Under the pieces are notes generated by a model that saw nothing but the letters and a program-made list of their open reading frames with translations, was not told where the DNA came from and made no database searches. A stretch of DNA of 64,000 bases. Origin: Bacteroidota bacterium (GTDB taxonomy: Bacteria > Bacteroidota > Bacteroidia > AKYH767-A > OLB10). Below, piece by piece: positions 7,657 to 17,216 of this stretch. The translations under genes were made by a program, and so were the position numbers. Every line of letters begins with the position of its first letter. Within the stretch, counting starts at the first letter, position 1. The DNA is taken from the NCBI GenBank assembly GCA_023251535.1, contig JAHEYP010000003.1, positions 62,001 to 126,000 on the forward strand. The letters run 5' to 3'.

Positions 7657-9159
7657 TTATGATAATATGGTGCGTCCAATGTTTGCCATTAATCCGTGGA
7701 CACCCGGACCAATTAAATCACTTAACCAAAATGGAGCAATACCAATCGTTACAATTCCGATTAATAGTACTATTGCAGCTAATTTTTCATTCCATGTTGC
7801 ATCGCTGAGATGCAGATGATGATCGTCTACTATCGGTCCCATGATCGATTTTCCAGCAGCTCTTAGTATATACACTGCCGTTACTACGATTGAAGCACAT
7901 GATAATATGGTTGCGATTCTATATCCTGTTTCTACATGTTGCCATGAGCCCATAAATACTGTCATCTCTGCTACGAATCCGCTAAAACCTGGTAATCCTA
8001 ACGAGCATAAACCTGCAATCACAAATATGCTGCTGATGAACGGCATCACTTTTAATAGTCCTCCTAATTGCGCCAACATTCTGGTATGCGTTCTTTCATA
8101 GATCATACCGATAGCGGCGAAGAATAGGGCTGTCATTAATCCGTGAGAGATCATTTGCATCACCGCTCCTGTAATTGCTGTTTCGTTCATCATTCCGATT
8201 CCGAGTAAAACAAATCCGCAGTGACTTACAGATGAATACGCATTGATGTATTTCAAATCGGTTTGCATCATTGTAGCAAATGCTCCGTAAATAATAGCTA
8301 TTGCCGCCAATAATATTATGTAGGGTGAATAAGCATGTGCCGCTTCTGGCATTAAATATGTAGCAACTCTTAAGCAACCATATCCACCTAATTTCATTGA
8401 GATTCCTGCAAGAAACATCGATGCTGCTGTAGGAGCAGAGCTATGTCCGTCGGGTACCCATGTATGGAATGGGAATAAAGCACCAAAGATTCCGAAGCCT
8501 ATAAATGCAAATGGGAAGAATAACATCTGCGCCGATAAAGGAAGATGTCTTACCGATAGTTCAAGTATATTGAATGTATGCTGACCGTGAATATCTGCAC
8601 TGTTAAAATAGATGCCCATCAATCCTAAGAATACTAATGCAGATCCTCCCATTAACATCAACGCAAGTTTCATGGCGCTATATTCTTTTCTTCCGCTGCC
8701 CCATACTCCGATTAATAAGAACTTCGGTATTACCGCAATTTCTAAGAAGAAGAACATCACGAATAAGTCGAGGGAGATGAAGAATCCGTAAGCTCCTGCA
8801 CTTAATAACATAAGTAAGAAGAAAAATTCGCGACTTAATTTTTCCATCTTCCACGATACTAAGACTCCTGCTAGTACAACAAATGCTGAGAGTAAGATCA
8901 TAGCCATTGCTATTCCGTCAATTCCTGTTGTATAAGCAATGCCTAACGACGGGAACCATTGGAATGAAGAGTAGAATAACATGGGAGCTAAATTTCCTGC
9001 TGCACGTTCTGCATAGAATGCTGCTAATAAGGCAAAACTTAATAGTAGCTGCAAAGCAGATCCTAGGAAGGCAATCATGCGTACTTGCTTTAACTCTTTA
9101 AAGAAGAGAGTAGCTAAAGCTGTAAGTACTGGTATAAGGACTAATATATGTAGGTTCAT
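7657..9159 (-). CDS. nuoM: NADH-quinone oxidoreductase subunit M
   Basis: Second antiporter-like proton-pumping subunit of complex I, 500 residues from the chosen start. Diagnostic segments are FFFLEIAVIPKFLLIGVWG (conserved Glu), GALFPFHTWVPDGHSSAPTAASMFLAG and the SVSHCGFVLLGIG helix. The frame stays open upstream to 9192, but those extra residues overlap nuoL and are hydrophilic; the ATG at 9159 begins the first membrane helix (MNLHILVLIPVL) and leaves 10 bases after the nuoL stop. Confidence 0.94.
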   Translation of the reverse strand: MNLHILVLIPVLTALATLFFKELKQVRMIAFLGSALQLLLSFALLAAFYAERAAGNLAPMLFYSSFQWFPSLGIAYTTGIDGIAMAMILLSAFVVLAGVLVSWKMEKLSREFFFLLMLLSAGAYGFFISLDLFVMFFFLEIAVIPKFLLIGVWGSGRKEYSAMKLALMLMGGSALVFLGLMGIYFNSADIHGQHTFNILELSVRHLPLSAQMLFFPFAFIGFGIFGALFPFHTWVPDGHSSAPTAASMFLAGISMKLGGYGCLRVATYLMPEAAHAYSPYIILLAAIAIIYGAFATMMQTDLKYINAYSSVSHCGFVLLGIGMMNETAITGAVMQMISHGLMTALFFAAIGMIYERTHTRMLAQLGGLLKVMPFISSIFVIAGLCSLGLPGFSGFVAEMTVFMGSWQHVETGYRIATILSCASIVVTAVYILRAAGKSIMGPIVDDHHLHLSDATWNEKLAAIVLLIGIVTIGIAPFWLSDLIGPGVHGLMANIGRTILS

Positions 9160-9169
9160 GGCTTGACGA

Positions 9170-11113
9170 TCATTTAACGAGATAAATAGCAAGAATGGCT
9201 AAGCCGAATACTCCGATATAGAAGTATAAAGCATAATCTTGGACTTTCCCCGATTGAATTGATTTGATGAGATTCGCTTTCCACATCACTAAACTTGCAA
9301 TTCCATTCATGGCACCATCAACAATGTTCTTGTCGATCCATGCTGCGGGACGTCCAATTAAGTTGAAGAGGATTTTCTTAGTGACAAACAAGTAAATTTC
9401 ATCAATGTAGAATTTGTGATAAGCACCTTTGTATATTCCGCCTAAAGCAGCAACAATTTTATCGGACTTATCATTTTCTTTTTTGTAAAGGGCAGTCGCC
9501 ATTAATATTCCGGCAATGGCTACACCAATTGGCATAATAGCATTCGCTATTTCAAATGGAAGATGAAGATGATGTCCGTCGCTGCTAACAAAATTTCCGA
9601 AAGGAATAAATCCTGCTCCGATTGCTCCTATACTTAAAATCAATAATGGAATTTTCATTGTTAGCGTTCCTTCGCCGTGCGAATGCTCATCATGAATGTG
9701 ACTATCATGTTTTGCCTCTTTCGACCAGAAAATATTATAATATAATCGGAACATGTAAAATGCTGTAATGCCTGCAGTAATTAATGCGATATAGTAAATG
9801 GCTTTATTGGCATTCCATGCCGCACTTAATATTTCTTCTTTACTGAAGAATCCAGCGAATGGAGGAATTCCGGCAATAGCTAAACATGCAATCAAGAAGG
9901 TAATATGTGTTATAGGCATCGATTTACGTAAGCCACCCATATCTTTCATCTCGTTGCTATGTATCATGTGAATTACCGCACCAGCACCTAAGAACAATAA
10001 TGCTTTGAAGAAGGCATGCGTAAATAAATGGAACATAGAAGCAGTGAATCCTAATCCATTTTCTCCACCATATCCCGCAACTCCTAAAGCAAACATCATA
10101 TAACCGATTTGCGACATGGTAGAGTAGGCGAGCACACGTTTAATATCTGTTTGTGTACACGCGATGATTGCTGCGAACATTGCAGAGATTGCTCCCGTCC
10201 ACATAACAAGTTCTAATGCCCCCGGACAAGATATTGCGTAAATCGGGAATAGTCTGGCTACTAAGAATACACCGGCAACAACCATTGTCGCTGCGTGAAT
10301 CAAAGCTGATACTGGCGTTGGACCTTCCATCGCATCGGGTAACCAAATGTGTAAAGGGAAAATTGCACTTTTACCTGCACCACCCATAAACACTAATACT
10401 AGTCCCCATGTGAGTGCACTAAATCCTAAGAATGATGATCCGATAGCAGAAGTAAGATACGTTGAGTCACTTGCAGTTAATCGTTGAATCAAAGTTGGAA
10501 AATCTAATGTATGAGCATGATACGATAGAATTAAAATTCCGATAAGGAATCCTAAATCCGCAAATCGCGTTACAATAAATGCTTTTTTAGATGCAGCAAC
10601 TGCACTTGGCTTATCGAAGTAGAATCCGATTAATAGGAAAGATGAAACTCCTACAAGCTCCCAAAACATGTAGATCTGGAAGATGTTTACAGAAACTACT
10701 AATCCTAACATCGAAAAAGTAAAGAGCGATAGAAATGCATAGTAAGTTGCAAATCGATCTTCTCCTTTCATATAGCCAAGACTGTAAAGATGTACCATTA
10801 ATGATACAACAGTAACTACCACCAACATCATTACTGATATTGGGTCAAGCATAAAGCCGATATCGATAGAGACATCTTGCGAGAATGGAAGCCAAGTCAT
10901 TTTCCATGCAACAATAGAAGTATATACTTCTCCAGTATGTTGAATAAAGTAGCTATAAGCAGCTTGTAGCGATAATATCGCTGATACTAACAGTGACGTG
11001 GTACCGATAATTCCGGCTACTGGCGACAAATATTTTCGACCGAATATTCCCAGCAACAAGAATGTTGCAAAAGGCAATAAAGGTATTAACAGAAGGTTCA
11101 TTGGAAGATTCAT
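9170..11113 (-). CDS. nuoL: NADH-quinone oxidoreductase subunit L
   Basis: Largest antiporter-like subunit of complex I, 647 residues. Signatures: MFWELVGVSSFLLIGFYF (Glu of the proton channel), GKSAIFPLHIWLPDAMEGPTPVSALIHAATMV, and the LAYSTMSQIGYMMFALG helix. A His-rich cytosolic stretch (KHDSHIHDEHSHGEG, near residue 480) and the long C-terminal lateral-helix region that braces the membrane arm are present. It starts 7 bases after nuoK. Confidence 0.96.
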   Translation of the reverse strand: MNLPMNLLLIPLLPFATFLLLGIFGRKYLSPVAGIIGTTSLLVSAILSLQAAYSYFIQHTGEVYTSIVAWKMTWLPFSQDVSIDIGFMLDPISVMMLVVVTVVSLMVHLYSLGYMKGEDRFATYYAFLSLFTFSMLGLVVSVNIFQIYMFWELVGVSSFLLIGFYFDKPSAVAASKKAFIVTRFADLGFLIGILILSYHAHTLDFPTLIQRLTASDSTYLTSAIGSSFLGFSALTWGLVLVFMGGAGKSAIFPLHIWLPDAMEGPTPVSALIHAATMVVAGVFLVARLFPIYAISCPGALELVMWTGAISAMFAAIIACTQTDIKRVLAYSTMSQIGYMMFALGVAGYGGENGLGFTASMFHLFTHAFFKALLFLGAGAVIHMIHSNEMKDMGGLRKSMPITHITFLIACLAIAGIPPFAGFFSKEEILSAAWNANKAIYYIALITAGITAFYMFRLYYNIFWSKEAKHDSHIHDEHSHGEGTLTMKIPLLILSIGAIGAGFIPFGNFVSSDGHHLHLPFEIANAIMPIGVAIAGILMATALYKKENDKSDKIVAALGGIYKGAYHKFYIDEIYLFVTKKILFNLIGRPAAWIDKNIVDGAMNGIASLVMWKANLIKSIQSGKVQDYALYFYIGVFGLAILAIYLVK

Positions 11114-11120
11114 AGGATAA

Positions 11121-11435
11121 TTAATTCTTCAGTTGATCAGCGTCTTCGGCATCGATTGAACGCGTATTTCTGAATAGATTAATAATGATAGCGATGGCTA
11201 CTGCCGCTTCTGCCGCCGCGATGGCAATAATGAATATGGTATATACTAGTCCGTCGAGGTTGTCGGGGAATAAGTATTTGTTGAACGCAATGAAATTGAT
11301 GTTGACACTATTTAACATAAGCTCAACACTCATAAGCATAGCTATCAAATTTCTTCGTGTCAAAAATCCGTAAGCGCCTATAAAGAATAGGAGTGAGCTT
11401 ACAATAATTATATGTGTTAATGGTACGCCGCTCAT
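11121..11435 (-). CDS. nuoK: NADH-quinone oxidoreductase subunit K
   Basis: Three-helix membrane subunit of complex I, 104 residues, the standard length. The conserved membrane glutamates are in MSVELMLNSVNINFIAF and in the AAAEAAVAIAIIINLFR helix. Its start overlaps the end of nuoJ by four bases, which implies translational coupling. Confidence 0.95.
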   Translation of the reverse strand: MSGVPLTHIIIVSSLLFFIGAYGFLTRRNLIAMLMSVELMLNSVNINFIAFNKYLFPDNLDGLVYTIFIIAIAAAEAAVAIAIIINLFRNTRSIDAEDADQLKN

Positions 11436-11950
11436 TTTTCTTCAGGTCTAGCTTTGATGGCAATTACGATTGCACCAATCATGGCAGCAAGCAATAATAT
11501 ACTTACAACTTCGAATGGTAATACATAACTGTCGGGTGAATTGCTCACTAATAGATATCCGATTTTCTTTACAGAAGGATCATACGCGTTTGCTGAATGC
11601 GCCATCCATACATGTTGATCGAGTAACATAACCGTATATCCTGCTCCGCATAATACGGCAATTGCAGAAAAGATCTTTCTCTTACTCAATGGAGCAGGCA
11701 TGCTAACTCCTTCATTGTTGGTAAGGAAAATTGAGAAGATGATTAATACTACTATCCCTCCAACATAAACAATGATTTGAACCGCTGCGGCAAAATCCAC
11801 TTCCATTACGAAGTATAAAGCAGCTATGCCGATCAATGATGATAACAACCAAATTGCGGCTCTAAATAGTTTTTTCGTGAATACTGTCAATAATCCCGTT
11901 ATAAGGATAAATGCAGAGATCAGATAAAATGATAGTGCTGATGTTTCCAT
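11432..11950 (-). CDS. nuoJ: NADH-quinone oxidoreductase subunit J
   Basis: Five-helix membrane subunit of complex I, 172 residues. Recognised by the VDFAAAVQIIVYVGGIVVLIIF helix, which contains the pi-bulge region, and by the C-terminal EVVSILLLAAMIGAIVIA helix. Starts on the last base of nuoI and overlaps nuoK by four bases. Confidence 0.94.
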   Translation of the reverse strand: METSALSFYLISAFILITGLLTVFTKKLFRAAIWLLSSLIGIAALYFVMEVDFAAAVQIIVYVGGIVVLIIFSIFLTNNEGVSMPAPLSKRKIFSAIAVLCGAGYTVMLLDQHVWMAHSANAYDPSVKKIGYLLVSNSPDSYVLPFEVVSILLLAAMIGAIVIAIKARPEEK

Positions 11951-12420
11951 TATTCTACGCCCTCCATAATTTTAGATCCCGGTTTATTAAGGACTTTAGT
12001 AAGTAATCGTCGATCATAAACACTATGCTCAAATGCATTCGACATGATGATAGCATCCGAAGGACAAGCTTGCACGCACAAATTACACATTGTACAAAGT
12101 TCTAATCGATATACAAATGTGTCGATCGCTTTTTTCTTCTTACCTTCGGCATTGATTTCGTTTTTTGTAACGATTTTAATAGTGCCATTCGGACAAGCTA
12201 GTTCACATGCGGTGCATCCAGTGCATCGATGTTCGTTCGTCTCATTATGAGGCATTATTACTTCTCCTCTGAATCGATCTGCTAATACCGGTTTAGTCTC
12301 CGGATATTGTTGAGTAATGATTTCTTTGGTATGAGTAAAGTAATAACCGGTCAATCGCATTCCCGTTAATAGGGAGCTGATTGTTTGATAGACGGTTTTG
12401 AAATATTCTTTGAGAAACAT
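11950..12420 (-). CDS. nuoI: NADH-quinone oxidoreductase subunit I (two [4Fe-4S] ferredoxin-like)
   Basis: Peripheral-arm subunit that carries iron-sulfur clusters N6a and N6b and passes electrons to NuoB. Two complete motifs are visible: CTGCTACELACP and CTMCNLCVQACP. The frame is open up to 12453, overlapping nuoH; the ATG at 12420 starts MFLKEYFKTVYQTISSLLTG, the usual N-terminus, and gives 156 residues. In a complex I without NuoEFG these clusters would be close to the point of electron entry. Confidence 0.93.
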   Translation of the reverse strand: MFLKEYFKTVYQTISSLLTGMRLTGYYFTHTKEIITQQYPETKPVLADRFRGEVIMPHNETNEHRCTGCTACELACPNGTIKIVTKNEINAEGKKKKAIDTFVYRLELCTMCNLCVQACPSDAIIMSNAFEHSVYDRRLLTKVLNKPGSKIMEGVE

Positions 12421-12440
12421 TTTTTCGCTTCGTTGGGTTC

Positions 12441-13517
12441 TTATAAATGCCATCCCATGATTGCCATGAGCGTTACTACAAGAAGGTTAACCATACTGAT
12501 TGGTAATAGATATTTCCACTCTAAATTCAGAAGTTGATCTACACGTAAACGTGGGAAGGTCCATCGGAACCACATGATAAGGAAGATTAGAAATACTGTT
12601 TTCCCGATAAACCATAATGATGATGGAATAAAGTCCATTACATGATTAAAGGCTTCCCAGTTACCTATGTGGAACGGCATCCAACCGCCTAAGAAGATGG
12701 TGGCTCCAATTGCACATCCGATAAATATGTTGATGTATTCGGCAAGAAAGAACAATGCGAATTTCATTCCTGAGTATTCAGTGTGAAATCCTGCTGTTAG
12801 TTCTGATTCTGCTTCTGCTAAGTCAAACGGTGCTCTGTTGGTTTCTGCTGTAACTGCAATTATGAAAACGATAAATGCGATGATTACAGGGATATGTCCT
12901 TTGATGATCCACCATCCATCAGCTTGCGAGTTGATGATATCACTAATCTTTAAACTTCCACTTAATATTACAATAGCAAGTATTGAGAGACCTGCCGATA
13001 ATTCATAACTCACAATCTGTGCTGCACTACGCATCGCTCCTAATAATGAGTATTTGTTGTTACTCGACCAGCCTGCCATCAATATTCCGATAACTGCTAC
13101 CGAAGAGACAGCTGCAACATATAATACGCCGATGCTGATATCCCATATTTGAAAATTCTTCGCAAACGCAATAGGAGCGAGGATGAGCATTGCCGCTATC
13201 ATCACCATGAATGGAGCAAGGTTAAAAAGGAATTTATCAGCTCCATCAGGAGTTAATCCTTCTTTCATTACCAATTTTAATGTGTCGGCTGTGGTTTGAA
13301 AGAGTCCCATCGGACCAACACGATTAGGCCCTAAACGGATTTGCATATGAGCCGCAACCTTACGTTCCATATATACCAGCATCAATCCCAAAATAGCAAA
13401 GAGTGCAATCGCAGCAACTCCTACCATTACGCATACTACAACATAAGCCCACGGATCTCTCAATGTGCTTTGCAGCCATGCTTGTATGATACTTACTAAT
13501 TTCTCAAGACTAAACAT
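12441..13517 (-). CDS. nuoH: NADH-quinone oxidoreductase subunit H
   Basis: Eight-helix membrane subunit that forms the quinone chamber with NuoB and NuoD, 358 residues. Signatures: MERKVAAHMQIRLGPNRVGPMGLFQTTADTLKL near residue 50 and AETNRAPFDLAEAESELTAGFHTEYSG near residue 225. It is the first gene after the 249-bp spacer that separates it from nuoD. Confidence 0.96.
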   Translation of the reverse strand: MFSLEKLVSIIQAWLQSTLRDPWAYVVVCVMVGVAAIALFAILGLMLVYMERKVAAHMQIRLGPNRVGPMGLFQTTADTLKLVMKEGLTPDGADKFLFNLAPFMVMIAAMLILAPIAFAKNFQIWDISIGVLYVAAVSSVAVIGILMAGWSSNNKYSLLGAMRSAAQIVSYELSAGLSILAIVILSGSLKISDIINSQADGWWIIKGHIPVIIAFIVFIIAVTAETNRAPFDLAEAESELTAGFHTEYSGMKFALFFLAEYINIFIGCAIGATIFLGGWMPFHIGNWEAFNHVMDFIPSSLWFIGKTVFLIFLIMWFRWTFPRLRVDQLLNLEWKYLLPISMVNLLVVTLMAIMGWHL

Positions 13518-13766
13518 ATTAATGTTTTATTGCGTTTTTATTCACTCTGTACTTTGTTTTTTTTTGATGATTGATAATCGATGTTCGATGATCGATGATC
13601 GATTTTTAATTTAGAGATTCTTTAATCTTTAATCGTGTATCTTTCATCTTGCCTCTTTTATCTTTATTCGTTCATCTTGAATCTTTCATCTTGATTCACC
13701 AACCCACTCCGTCAAGTTGATTCGGCTTTGCCGAACCTCGAACTATGAACTTCGAACTAATAACTT
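13518..13766. repeat. Low-complexity spacer between nuoD and nuoH, at the usual nuoEFG position
   Basis: Unlike the other junctions of this operon (20 bases or less), this gap is 249 bases. It holds degenerate short repeats: GATGATCGAT-type units (about 13565-13600), ATCTTTCATCTTG-type units repeated several times (about 13610-13696), a small hairpin TTCGGCTTTGCCGAA (13721-13735), and CGAACTATGAAC/TTCGAACTAATAAC units (about 13738-13762). No open reading frame or complex I remnant could be recognised. Confidence 0.7.
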
Positions 13767-14882
13767 TTACCTATCTATATCCGGTATCACCAAATCCAAT
13801 GTTCCCATCGTTGCCATTAAGTCTCCTAATTTTCCTCCAACAGCCAAATCGTTCAATGCACTTAGGTTGGAGAATCCTGGTGAGCGATATTTAATTCTAT
13901 AAGGGGTTGTTCCGCCTTCCGATACAATATATACTCCTAATTCTCCTCGTGCAGTTTCTACGCGACTGTAGAAATCACCTTTCGGTAATTTTAATACAGC
14001 TTTTGTTTTTGCTTGAAAATCGCCTTCAGGAATATTGTCGATGAGTTGCTCAATGATATTCATACTTTGTTCCATTTCTCTGATGCGAACCATATATCGT
14101 GCAAATGCGTCTCCACCTTCTTCGGTGATTTCTTCGAATTTTAATTGATCGTAGAGTTCATATGGATGTAGTTTTCTTACATCGCATTTAAATCCGCTTC
14201 CTCTTCCCGAAGGTCCTGTCATTCCGTATGAAATGGCATTTTCTTTCGAGATATATCCAACGCCTTTTGTTCTGTTCTGGAAAATAATATTCCCTGTAAC
14301 TAATTCGTTGTATTCGTGTATTTTCGATTTGAATTCAGCTAGGAATATTTTCACCTTCTTTTGGAAATCAGGATGAAGGTCAAACATCACTCCGCCGGGA
14401 ACAATATAATTCATTGTTAATCGAGCACCGCATGTTTCTTCCATCACTTCATTAATCATTTCTCTTTCTCTGAATGAATAGAAGAAAGGAGTGAATGCGC
14501 CTAAGTCCATTGCCAATGCTCCCCACCAAAGTTGGTGTGATGCTATTCTTGTCAATTCGTCAAGTATAACTCGAATGTATTGGGCTCTTCCTGGAATTTC
14601 TAGTTGTAGTCCTTTTTCTACCGCTAGCGCACATGCATGGTTGTTGATATGCGATGAGAGGTAATCCATTCGACTTGTTACATAAGAAAATTGTCGGTAG
14701 GAGAGGCTCTCACTCATCTTTTCTATCGAACGATGAATATAACCTAAGTGGGGTTCAACTTTTTTTACGGTTTCACCGTGAAGGGTGATAACGAGGTGCA
14801 ATACTCCATGTGTTGAAGGATGTTGCGGCCCTACGTTTATGATCATATCCCCCTGATCGTTTGTTCCTAATTCTTCGAGCAT
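13767..14882 (-). CDS. nuoD: NADH-quinone oxidoreductase subunit D (49 kDa)
   Basis: Peripheral-arm subunit of complex I that lines the quinone site. Recognised by NVGPQHPSTHGVLH near the N-terminus, GYIHRSIEKM, the MDYLSSHINNHACALAVEKGL region and the C-terminal motif ending DLVIPDIDR. The frame opens at a TTG at 14888, but the ATG at 14882 is the better start and leaves two bases after the nuoC stop. 371 residues. It is not fused to NuoC. Confidence 0.95.
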   Translation of the reverse strand: MLEELGTNDQGDMIINVGPQHPSTHGVLHLVITLHGETVKKVEPHLGYIHRSIEKMSESLSYRQFSYVTSRMDYLSSHINNHACALAVEKGLQLEIPGRAQYIRVILDELTRIASHQLWWGALAMDLGAFTPFFYSFREREMINEVMEETCGARLTMNYIVPGGVMFDLHPDFQKKVKIFLAEFKSKIHEYNELVTGNIIFQNRTKGVGYISKENAISYGMTGPSGRGSGFKCDVRKLHPYELYDQLKFEEITEEGGDAFARYMVRIREMEQSMNIIEQLIDNIPEGDFQAKTKAVLKLPKGDFYSRVETARGELGVYIVSEGGTTPYRIKYRSPGFSNLSALNDLAVGGKLGDLMATMGTLDLVIPDIDR

Positions 14883-14884
14883 AA

Positions 14885-15340
14885 TCAAAGTTTTATCATG
14901 TTAATAGGATCTTCGTAATCTTTCCTCAGTGGAAATCCTACATGATCGTCTTCGAGAAATAGTCGTCGTAAGTCGGGATGTCCAGTAAATGAAATCCCCA
15001 TTAAATCATATGCTTCTCTTTCATGAAATTCGGCTGTTCGCCATATATCACAAACCGTTTCTACCGCAGGATCATTCTTGTCGAGTTTTACTTTTACTAC
15101 TAGCGTATGACGTATATCCGTCGACGTTAGATGGTAAACAACACTGAAATGCGTTTTCCAATCTACCGCCGTCAAACAAAACAAGTAATCAAATTTTAGT
15201 GACTCGTTATTTCTAAGTTGGAGTGCAAAAGGTTTGAATCCTTCTGCTTCCATATTTAGCGTGAGCCACTCCGTTCCTTCTTCAAAAGCAAATCCGGGTA
15301 ATAGCTCTTCTATTTTTAATTTTAATTCTTCGTTCGTCAT
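14885..15340 (-). CDS. nuoC: NADH-quinone oxidoreductase subunit C (30 kDa)
   Basis: Peripheral-arm structural subunit, 151 residues. The signature is the segment TVCDIWRTAEFHEREAYDLMGISFTGHPDLRRLFLEDDHVGFPLRKDY, within which EREAYDLMGI and PLRKDYE are diagnostic. It lacks the longer N-terminus of the Proteobacterial protein. Confidence 0.94.
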   Translation of the reverse strand: MTNEELKLKIEELLPGFAFEEGTEWLTLNMEAEGFKPFALQLRNNESLKFDYLFCLTAVDWKTHFSVVYHLTSTDIRHTLVVKVKLDKNDPAVETVCDIWRTAEFHEREAYDLMGISFTGHPDLRRLFLEDDHVGFPLRKDYEDPINMIKL

Positions 15341-15349
15341 TGCCCTTGG

Positions 15350-15886
15350 TTAAAGTGGTTTCTGTTCACGGATTTGTTCTCTCGTTTGGCCGCTTTTGAT
15401 TTTTTCTTGAAGCGCCATTAATGCATGAAGTAAAGCTTCAGGTCGCGGAGGACATCCAGGAATATAAACGTCAACCGGAATTACATGGTCAGCACCTTTC
15501 ACGACAGAATATGTATTGTAGAAAAACGGACCACCGCTTATTGCGCATGCTCCCATAGCAACAACATATTTCGGATCTGCCATTTGATCATAAAGTCGCT
15601 TAAGCACCGGAGCCATTTTATTCACGATTGTTCCAGCAATTATGATTACGTCGGCTTGTCGTGGAGTAGCACGCGCTACCTCGAATCCGAAGCGAGAGAA
15701 ATCATATTTTGCACCTGCTACCGACATCATCTCGATACCGCAGCAGCTAGTAGCAAATGTTAATGGCCATAATGAATTGGAGCGAGCCCAATTAATTACA
15801 TCGTCAAGTTTGCTAGTTACGATTCCTCCTCCCGGTACTTCGTGTATTGTTCCGGGGAAAGTAGTAGGAGTGGTTTTTATATCCAT
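15350..15886 (-). CDS. nuoB: NADH-quinone oxidoreductase subunit B (PSST)
   Basis: Carries the terminal [4Fe-4S] cluster N2 that reduces quinone. The four ligands can be seen in [10 protein letters not shown] (two adjacent Cys), in [10 protein letters not shown], and in [14 protein letters not shown]. 178 residues. Its start overlaps the end of nuoA by 10 bases. Confidence 0.96.
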   Translation of the reverse strand: MDIKTTPTTFPGTIHEVPGGGIVTSKLDDVINWARSNSLWPLTFATSCCGIEMMSVAGAKYDFSRFGFEVARATPRQADVIIIAGTIVNKMAPVLKRLYDQMADPKYVVAMGACAISGGPFFYNTYSVVKGADHVIPVDVYIPGCPPRPEALLHALMALQEKIKSGQTREQIREQKPL

Positions 15887-16227
15887 TTTAATGCGCCTTT
15901 TTTATGAGCATACAAGAAGCCCAGAAAGAGAATAAAAAAGAAAATTAGGATGTCGATGAAAGCAGGCCATCCGATTTCTTTCACCACAGTTGCCCATGGG
16001 TAGAGGAATACTAATTCGACATCGAAAATGAGGAATACCAATGCGAACAGGTAATAACCAACCTGAAATTGCATCCATGTGGTCCCAATGGTTGGAACTC
16101 CACATTCATAGGCTTCACCCTTTTGGGGATTTGTAGAACCTTTGACAAACAGTTTCGATACGAGAATGCCTCCCGCCGAAAATGCTATTGCTGCCAAAGT
16201 GAGTATAAGTAATGCTATAGGACCCAT
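15877..16227 (-). CDS. nuoA: NADH-quinone oxidoreductase subunit A
   Basis: Three-helix membrane subunit and first gene of the operon. Seen: [43 protein letters not shown], where the YECG motif and the FDVE helix are diagnostic. The frame is open up to 16428, but residues before the ATG at 16227 do not resemble NuoA, and this start gives 116 residues with the first helix right after it. Confidence 0.93.
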   Translation of the reverse strand: MGPIALLILTLAAIAFSAGGILVSKLFVKGSTNPQKGEAYECGVPTIGTTWMQFQVGYYLFALVFLIFDVELVFLYPWATVVKEIGWPAFIDILIFFFILFLGFLYAHKKGALKWI

Positions 16228-16402
16228 ATATGGCTCAAATTTAACACGTTTTCGATATAAGAGGCTCGAACTTGTAAATATTACCCATATTGTACTCAAA
16301 TACAATCGTATATTTTGACGGTGATTATTATCATCGAAATAAAAGTACTTTTTGGCCTCTCTTCTCTCTGAAAATGCCGATTGTTTTAGGCTGTTTTTAC
16401 AA

Positions 16403-16432
16403 CAAAAAAAGGCACATAAAATATGCACCTTT
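16403..16432 (-). terminator. Terminator of the secreted protein gene 16459-17109
   Basis: On the minus strand AAAGGTGCATA pairs with TATGTGCCTTT over 11 positions with two G-T wobbles and a 3-base loop (16408-16418 with 16422-16432), followed by a T-rich tail. It lies just past the minus-strand stop at 16459. The remaining bases up to the nuoA start are AT-rich and should hold the nuo promoter, which I could not place. Confidence 0.6.
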
Positions 16433-16458
16433 TGTCACTTTTTTTGTTGATAATTTCG

Positions 16459-17109
16459 TTAGTCAGCTCGAAGTATTGAAGCGACTGATCTTTTCCCATG
16501 CTCAGAGGTGAAAATTAATTGATATACACCAGGTGCTATGTCGCTTAAATCGATTGAGACTTCTGAATTCGAAGTAATCCATTCTTTCAAAAGAGCCCCC
16601 GCTAAATTCCTAATTTCCATTTTTCCAGTAAAATCGGTCCCGGAAATACTAATTTGTGATTTCCCTCTTGTTGGATTGGGTGAAATTTTTACTTGACTTT
16701 TTCCGATTTCCGTAATTCCTGTTGCCGACTGCACTGTAAAGGTTAATGAATCAGATGGTCCGGGAACGATTCCAGGTGAACAAGGAACAGGTCCGGCACC
16801 TGCATTGAGTTGAAAATTAACATGGTAGGTGCCTGCCGGCAAATATCCGATGGTGAATGAATCCGTTTCATTGCAGATGTAGGAAAGCATGCCAAGGCAA
16901 TGAATGGCTGATGCCGAAATTTCACTTCCGTTGACACTGATATATTGTGATTTTTGATCACAAGTACCTGAGCCGAAATAGCAATTTGCAATGAAATGGA
17001 TTTCATCGTTAGTAGTTGGATTTGGCGGGAAAACGGATATTTGATCGATGAATTGAGCCTGCGCGAATAAAATACCACAGGTAAAGAGTAGGGTAAGTTT
17101 AGCTTTCAT
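16459..17109 (-). CDS. Secreted protein with type A T9SS sorting domain
   Basis: A 216-residue protein with a signal peptide (residues 1-18, ending FAQAQ). Residues 20-130 form a Cys-containing beta-rich domain (pairs such as CYFGSGTC and CLGMLSYIC suggest disulfides) of unknown function. Residues about 138-216 are a Por-secretion-type C-terminal domain: VKISPNPTRGKSQISISG, a LAGALLKEW strand and PGVYQLIFTS. The protein is therefore exported to the periplasm by Sec and across the outer membrane by the type IX system. Function unknown. Confidence 0.8.
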   Translation of the reverse strand: MKAKLTLLFTCGILFAQAQFIDQISVFPPNPTTNDEIHFIANCYFGSGTCDQKSQYISVNGSEISASAIHCLGMLSYICNETDSFTIGYLPAGTYHVNFQLNAGAGPVPCSPGIVPGPSDSLTFTVQSATGITEIGKSQVKISPNPTRGKSQISISGTDFTGKMEIRNLAGALLKEWITSNSEVSIDLSDIAPGVYQLIFTSEHGKRSVASILRAD

Positions 17110-17216
17110 GTAATTGGCTTTTAGGTTGATAAGGGTAAAATTATCGATTTATATCGAATAATTTTAAGGGATTGAATAATTAAGTAACAGGAACGTAAAA
17201 GTAATATTGGATATGG

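Noticed and set aside
13518-13766. Insertion sequence or attachment site in the nuoD-nuoH gap
   Set aside because: No terminal inverted repeats, transposase remnant or flanking duplication; only short degenerate units.
16235-16242. TAAATTTG (minus strand) as the nuo operon promoter box
   Set aside because: It is only eight bases from the nuoA ATG and has no TTG at the right distance, so it is probably a chance match.
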